The notes below the pieces were generated by a model, which was given only the letters and a program-made list of their open reading frames with translations, had not been told where the DNA came from and made no database searches. A stretch of 64,000 nucleotides of DNA from Pseudomonas fildesensis (GTDB lineage: Bacteria; Pseudomonadota; Gammaproteobacteria; Pseudomonadales; Pseudomonadaceae): NCBI RefSeq assembly GCF_001050345.1, contig NZ_LFMW01000007.1, positions 434,001 to 498,000 on the forward strand, read 5' to 3'. Each line of letters opens with the position of its first letter. The stretch's first letter is position 1. A program made the position numbers and the translations under genes. This document shows, piece after piece, positions 59,779 to 64,000 of the stretch.

Positions 59779-62700
59779 TTGTCCAAAGTCACGCCGCCCA
59801 CTCCCTTGCGCGCCGCTCATATAGCGCCGGGAGCACCCCTGCACGGCACCCTTAAAGGCGCATTGGCGACGCTTGTCCTCATGCTGCTCGCACTCTTGTT
59901 CTGGCAACTGCTCGACCAACTGCAGCAGAACCAGAAAGACCACCAGCAATACACCATCGACTACAGCGCCGACCTGGCCGAGCAAATCAGCCTGAACATG
60001 GCCCTGAGCGCAAAGATCGCGCTGAACCTGCTGCCGATGGTCGAGCCTCCTCGCAACAGCGAACAGCAACAAGCCTTGATGCACACCTTGCAGCGCTCGC
60101 TGCCGGAACTGCGCAGCATCGCCCTGCTCGCCCCCAGCGGCGCGATGATCCATGACAGTGCCAATGACAGCCAGGACAGCGCCTGGCTTGAGGAACTGGT
60201 GCAACGCAGCAACGGGCAGTCCTACTATTTGAGCAACAACAGCGACGGCACCCTCATTTATCTACTGCTGCACCAGCCCAGCGGCGGTTCACGCCTGTAC
60301 TGGGCCCTGCGCCTGGCACCCAACTACCTGACCAACCTGACCCGCCAGGACGGCCAGGGCCAGCGGCCGCTGTGGGCCATCGAAAACCCCCTGAACCACC
60401 GCGTGATCAGCCGTGACAGCGGGATGCCGGCGCAATGGGCCAGCGCCCTGACCCAGGACGAATTGAATAAAAGCGTGCTGGTCACGCCGCTGAGCAAGAG
60501 CGACTGGCAATTGCGCGGGCTGTTCGACCGCAACGCGGTGTTGGAGCAACTGCTGCCGGCGTTTATCGGCAAATGCCTGCTGGGCCTGGCCTTCTCGCTG
60601 ATCCCGGTGATCGTGCTGCTGAACATGCGTCGCCGTCAGCGCCAAGTGCACGAAGGCCGCCGGCGCTACCAGGATATTTTCGAAGGCACCGGCGTGGCCT
60701 TGTGCGTGCTCGACCTGTCGGGCCTCGGCGCGTTCTTTGACAAGTCGCACTTGCACACCCGCGAGCAGTTGCGCGACTGGCTGCAAAGCAACCCCGAAGA
60801 GCGCCAGCAACTGCTCAAGGAACTGCGCATCACCGAGGTCAACCAGGTGGCGGTGCGCCTGCTCAACGTTAGCTCCTGCGAACAAGCCTGGGAACGCTTG
60901 ATCGATGATTGCCCGCGCAACGCCACGTCGATCGGCTACCAGATACTGGAAGCGGTCCTGGCCCAACAAAAACAGCTGGAGCTGGAAATCCAGCTCAACG
61001 ATGTCAGCGGTAACGAACAATACCTGTGGCTGGTGATGCGCCTGCCAGAGCAGCAGGACGACTTCAAGGCGGTGATCCTCAGCATCAGCGACATCACCAG
61101 CCGCAAGCTGATCGAACTGTCGCTGGTGGAGCGTGAAAGTTTCTGGTCGGACGTGGTGCGCACGGTGCCTGATCACCTGTACGTGCAGGACGTGATCAGC
61201 CAGCGCATGATTTTCAGCAACCACCACTTGGGGCACACCCTCGGCTACAACAAGGCCGAACTGCAGCAAATGGGCGAGTACTTCTGGGAAATCCTGTTGC
61301 ACCCCGAGGACGCCGAGCATTACCACGAATTACGCCAGCAGCAACGCCAGGTCGGCTACTCGACCCAGTTGCAGTGCCAGTTGCGCTTTCGCCACCGTAA
61401 TAACCAATGGCGCCGCTTCGATATCCGCGAGCAAGCCCTGGCCGGGGACAAGAGCACACAAGTCACGCGCATCATCGGCGTGGCCAAGGACATTACCGAC
61501 CAGATCGAAGCCAGCGAATCCCTGCGTGACAGCGAACAGCGCTACCGAATGTTGGCCGAAAGCATCAGCGACGTGATCTGCTCCACCGACAGCCAATTGG
61601 CCCTCAACTACATCAGCCCGTCGGTCAACGCCGTGTTGGGATATGACGTGGACTGGGTGTTCAAGAACGGCTGGCAGTCGATCATTGCCAACCCGCAGCA
61701 ATTGGCCGGTATTTACAGCTTGGTCGAGCAGGTCAGCCGTGCCTTGGGCGACCCCGAGGCGCTGGCCAGGCTGCGTGATGAAGTGCACACCCAACTCTTC
61801 CTGTTTGACTGCCTGCGCGCCGATGGCCGCAAAGTGCCGATCGAGCTGCGCCTGGTGCTGGTGTGGGATGAGCACGGCGCCTTTGAGGGCATCCTCGGCG
61901 TGGGCCGCGATATCAGCCAGCAGCGTCGTGCCGAGAAAGACCTGCGCATGGCGGCCACGGTATTCGAGCACTCCACCTCGGCGATCCTGATCACCGACCC
62001 GGCGGGCTATATCGTGCAGGCCAACGAGGCGTTCAGCCGGGTGAGCGGGTATGCGGTAGCGGACGTACTCGACCAACTGCCGAACATGCTCACCGTCGAC
62101 GAACAACAGGAAGCTCACCTGCGCTACGTGCTCAAGCAACTGCACCAGCACAGCACCTGGGAAGGCGAAGTGTGGCTCAAGCGGCGCAACGGCGAGCATT
62201 ACCCGGCCTGGGTCGGCATTACTGCGGTGTTCGACGATGAAGGCGACCTGGCCAGCTACGTGTGTTTCTTCAGTGACATCAGCGAGCGCAAGGCCAGCGA
62301 GCAGCGCATCCACCGCCTCGCTTACTACGACGCCCTGACCCACCTGCCCAACCGCACGCTGTTCCAGGACCGCCTGCACACTGCGCTGCAGTCGGCCGAG
62401 CGGCAGAAGTCGTGGGTGGTGCTGATGTTCCTCGACCTCGACCGCTTCAAACCAATCAACGACTCCCTCGGCCACGCCGCCGGCGACCGTATGCTCAAGG
62501 AAATGGCCACCCGCCTGCTCGGTTGCGTAGCTGAAGACGACACCGTGGCGCGCATGGGCGGTGATGAGTTCACCTTGCTCCTGCAACCGCGGGTCAGCCG
62601 CGAGATGGCGCTGAACCGCGCGATTCACGTGGCCGAGCAGATTCTCGCCAGCCTGGTGAAACCCTTCGTACTGGAAGGCCGTGAGTTCTTCGTAACCGCC

Positions 62701-63630
62701 AGTATCGGCATCGCCCTCAGCCCCCAGGACGGCAACGAGCTGAGCCAGCTGATGAAAAACGCCGACACCGCGATGTATCACGCTAAAGAACGCGGCAAAA
62801 ACAACTTCCAGTTCTACCAGGCCGACATGAACGCCAGCGCCCTGGAACGCCTGGAGCTGGAAAGCGACCTGCGCCACGCCCTGGAGCAGGACGAATTCGT
62901 GCTCTATTACCAACCGCAATTCAGCGGCGATGGCAAACGCCTGACCGGCGCCGAAGCACTGCTGCGCTGGCGTCATCCGCGCCGGGGGCTGGTGCCGCCG
63001 GGAGATTTCATCCCGGTGCTGGAAGAATTGGGGCTGGTGGTGGACGTGGGCGACTGGGTGATCAGCGAAGCCTGTCGCCAGCTCAAGACCTGGCACCAGA
63101 ACAAGGTGCGGGTGCCGAAGGTCTCGGTGAACATCTCTGCGCGGCAGTTCTCCGACGGCCAGCTGGGTACGCGCATCGCTAACATCCTCAAGGACACCGG
63201 CCTGCCGCCGGCGTGCCTGGAGCTGGAGCTGACCGAAAGTATCCTGATGCGCGAGGTCAACGAAGCCTTGCAGATACTCGCCAGCCTGAAGAACCTCGGC
63301 CTGAGCATCGCGGTGGACGACTTCGGCACCGGCTATTCCTCGCTCAATTACCTCAAGCAGTTCCCGATTGACGTACTGAAGATCGACCGCACTTTCGTCG
63401 ACGGCCTGCCGTCCGGCGAGCAGGACGCGCAAATCGCCCGCGCCATCATCGCAATGGCCCACAGCCTCAACCTGGCGGTGATCGCCGAGGGCGTGGAAAC
63501 CCATGAGCAGTTGGACTTCCTGCGCGAACATGGCTGCGATGAGGTGCAAGGGTATCTGTTCGGGCGGCCGATGCCGGCGAGCCGGTTCGAGGCGCAGTTC
63601 AGTAACGACGCCCTCTTCATGTTCGATTGA
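59779..63630 (+). CDS. Membrane-bound PAS-GGDEF-EAL signalling protein
   Basis: A 1283-aa protein starting at a TTG (CAGGA 7 bases upstream; the first in-frame ATG is at 59881). A membrane helix (about 30-50), a ~220-residue periplasmic region and a second helix (about 258-280) are followed by four PAS/PAC modules (about 290-430, 450-580, 585-715, 720-845), GGDEF and EAL. GGDEF at 927-931 ([11 protein letters not shown]) is intact but the inhibitory RxxD before it is not (VAED). EAL at 1059-1061 ([11 protein letters not shown]), the Asn/Glu/Asp metal residues ([21 protein letters not shown]) and [10 protein letters not shown] are intact, so phosphodiesterase activity is likely and cyclase activity possible. 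Confidence 0.92.
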   Translation: MSKVTPPTPLRAAHIAPGAPLHGTLKGALATLVLMLLALLFWQLLDQLQQNQKDHQQYTIDYSADLAEQISLNMALSAKIALNLLPMVEPPRNSEQQQALMHTLQRSLPELRSIALLAPSGAMIHDSANDSQDSAWLEELVQRSNGQSYYLSNNSDGTLIYLLLHQPSGGSRLYWALRLAPNYLTNLTRQDGQGQRPLWAIENPLNHRVISRDSGMPAQWASALTQDELNKSVLVTPLSKSDWQLRGLFDRNAVLEQLLPAFIGKCLLGLAFSLIPVIVLLNMRRRQRQVHEGRRRYQDIFEGTGVALCVLDLSGLGAFFDKSHLHTREQLRDWLQSNPEERQQLLKELRITEVNQVAVRLLNVSSCEQAWERLIDDCPRNATSIGYQILEAVLAQQKQLELEIQLNDVSGNEQYLWLVMRLPEQQDDFKAVILSISDITSRKLIELSLVERESFWSDVVRTVPDHLYVQDVISQRMIFSNHHLGHTLGYNKAELQQMGEYFWEILLHPEDAEHYHELRQQQRQVGYSTQLQCQLRFRHRNNQWRRFDIREQALAGDKSTQVTRIIGVAKDITDQIEASESLRDSEQRYRMLAESISDVICSTDSQLALNYISPSVNAVLGYDVDWVFKNGWQSIIANPQQLAGIYSLVEQVSRALGDPEALARLRDEVHTQLFLFDCLRADGRKVPIELRLVLVWDEHGAFEGILGVGRDISQQRRAEKDLRMAATVFEHSTSAILITDPAGYIVQANEAFSRVSGYAVADVLDQLPNMLTVDEQQEAHLRYVLKQLHQHSTWEGEVWLKRRNGEHYPAWVGITAVFDDEGDLASYVCFFSDISERKASEQRIHRLAYYDALTHLPNRTLFQDRLHTALQSAERQKSWVVLMFLDLDRFKPINDSLGHAAGDRMLKEMATRLLGCVAEDDTVARMGGDEFTLLLQPRVSREMALNRAIHVAEQILASLVKPFVLEGREFFVTASIGIALSPQDGNELSQLMKNADTAMYHAKERGKNNFQFYQADMNASALERLELESDLRHALEQDEFVLYYQPQFSGDGKRLTGAEALLRWRHPRRGLVPPGDFIPVLEELGLVVDVGDWVISEACRQLKTWHQNKVRVPKVSVNISARQFSDGQLGTRIANILKDTGLPPACLELELTESILMREVNEALQILASLKNLGLSIAVDDFGTGYSSLNYLKQFPIDVLKIDRTFVDGLPSGEQDAQIARAIIAMAHSLNLAVIAEGVETHEQLDFLREHGCDEVQGYLFGRPMPASRFEAQFSNDALFMFD

Positions 63631-63656
63631 ATATTTGCGGTGAAGCCGCTGGCCTC

Positions 63657-63729
63657 ATCGGGAGCAAGCCCCCTCCCACACTTGAATGTGTTCACAAATT
63701 AAAAATGTGGGAGGGGGCTTGCTCCCGAT
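63657..63729. repeat. Perfect 24-bp inverted repeat (GGGAGCAAGCCCCCTCCC family)
   Basis: The arms 63657-63680 and 63706-63729 are exact reverse complements separated by 25 bases. Each contains GGGAGCAAGCCCCCTCCCAC. One further single copy is at 57614-57637. Lies 26 bases after the GGDEF-EAL stop and could form a long stem that ends or stabilises its mRNA. Confidence 0.88.
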
Positions 63730-63861
63730 GGCGCCGGCATGTTCACCGCAGCTTCCTGGATGAACGCCACTTGTCCGCGACATGATGTCCTTTCATATGC
63801 CATCTAAAACCCATTGAGTTAGAATGCCCTCCTTTTCTGCCCCCGATCCTTGAGGACCGCC

Positions 63862-64000
63862 ATGTTCAGCCGTGATTTGACTATTGCCAAGTACGACGCC
63901 GATCTCTTCGCCGCCATGGAGCAAGAAGCCGTGCGCCAGGAAGAGCACATTGAGCTGATCGCTTCGGAAAACTACACCAGCCCTGCGGTGATGGAGGCTC
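63862..64000 (+). CDS. glyA: Serine hydroxymethyltransferase, 5' end (gene runs off the right edge)
   Basis: From the ATG at 63862 (GAGGA about 7 bases upstream) 46 codons are visible: [19 protein letters not shown], then [27 protein letters not shown], the highly conserved N-terminus of GlyA with the substrate-binding IELIASEN(Y/F). The enzyme interconverts serine and glycine with tetrahydrofolate. The catalytic lysine lies outside the window. Confidence 0.95.
   Translation, partial: MFSRDLTIAKYDADLFAAMEQEAVRQEEHIELIASENYTSPAVMEA

Noticed and set aside
61330-63549. A 739-codon open frame on the minus strand
   Set aside because: Antisense to the GGDEF-EAL gene, which has unmistakable domains.

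Overview
The window is chromosomal DNA from a Pseudomonas of the fluorescens group. Evidence for this is the gene order ftsH-rlmE/yhbY, greA-carB-carA-dapB-dnaJ-dnaK-grpE-recN-fur-bamE-rnfH/ratA-smpB, the fur/omlA(bamE) divergent pair, lldR-lldP, a tmRNA with tag ANDETYGEYALAA, and the typical pseudomonad REP palindromes. Both ends cut genes: folP at the left edge and glyA at the right edge.

Layout. 0-19 kb is a conserved housekeeping block: folate synthesis, FtsH, rRNA methylation, ribosome assembly, transcription elongation, arginine/pyrimidine and lysine synthesis, the DnaK chaperone set with two good sigma-32 promoters, DNA repair, Fur, the BAM lipoprotein, and SmpB. 18.7-24.8 kb is a lactate utilisation locus (lldR, lldP, FAD/Fe-S D-lactate dehydrogenase) from which the usual lldD is missing. 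24.9-25.3 kb is ssrA (tmRNA). Directly behind it lie the N-terminal piece of a P4-type integrase and about 1.2 kb of decayed DNA, which looks like the scar of an island that entered at the tmRNA 3' end.

26.5-38.9 kb is the most interesting part. It is a one-directional biosynthetic cluster preceded by a divergent MocR-type regulator: SGNH-like protein, 27-aa micro-ORF, heme-oxygenase-like (HDO) iron enzyme, amidinotransferase, LysE exporter, NodU-type carbamoyltransferase, 47-aa micro-ORF, class III aminotransferase, stand-alone formyltransferase, and two more LysE exporters. Content and order match what I remember of the gvg cluster for 4-formylaminooxyvinylglycine (FVG, germination-arrest factor) of P. 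fluorescens WH6, including two small ORFs under 150 nt. It is therefore probably not undescribed, but several of its enzymes have no assigned step. The product class (an N-O containing vinylglycine) fits an HDO oxygenase, carbamoyl activation, aminotransfer and N-formylation. The central amidinotransferase/exporter pair suggests a second, canavanine-like product.

38.9-39.6 kb is a gene graveyard (LysR, DUF6124-like and FecR-like fragments) that probably marks the right edge of the inserted region. 39.8-44.2 kb holds a signalling trio: CheV, an HD-GYP phosphodiesterase and a Cache-domain chemoreceptor. 44.4-64 kb returns to core and hypothetical genes: ArnT-like glycosyltransferase, YqhA, lipoproteins, a Lon-family protease, DUF3015, DUF4105, chorismate mutase, a Gre-like factor, GdhA, EttA, a four-PAS GGDEF-EAL protein and glyA. 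Three families of REP-like repeats are scattered between them. Apart from tmRNA I see no tRNA or rRNA gene, no CRISPR array and no intact mobile element.
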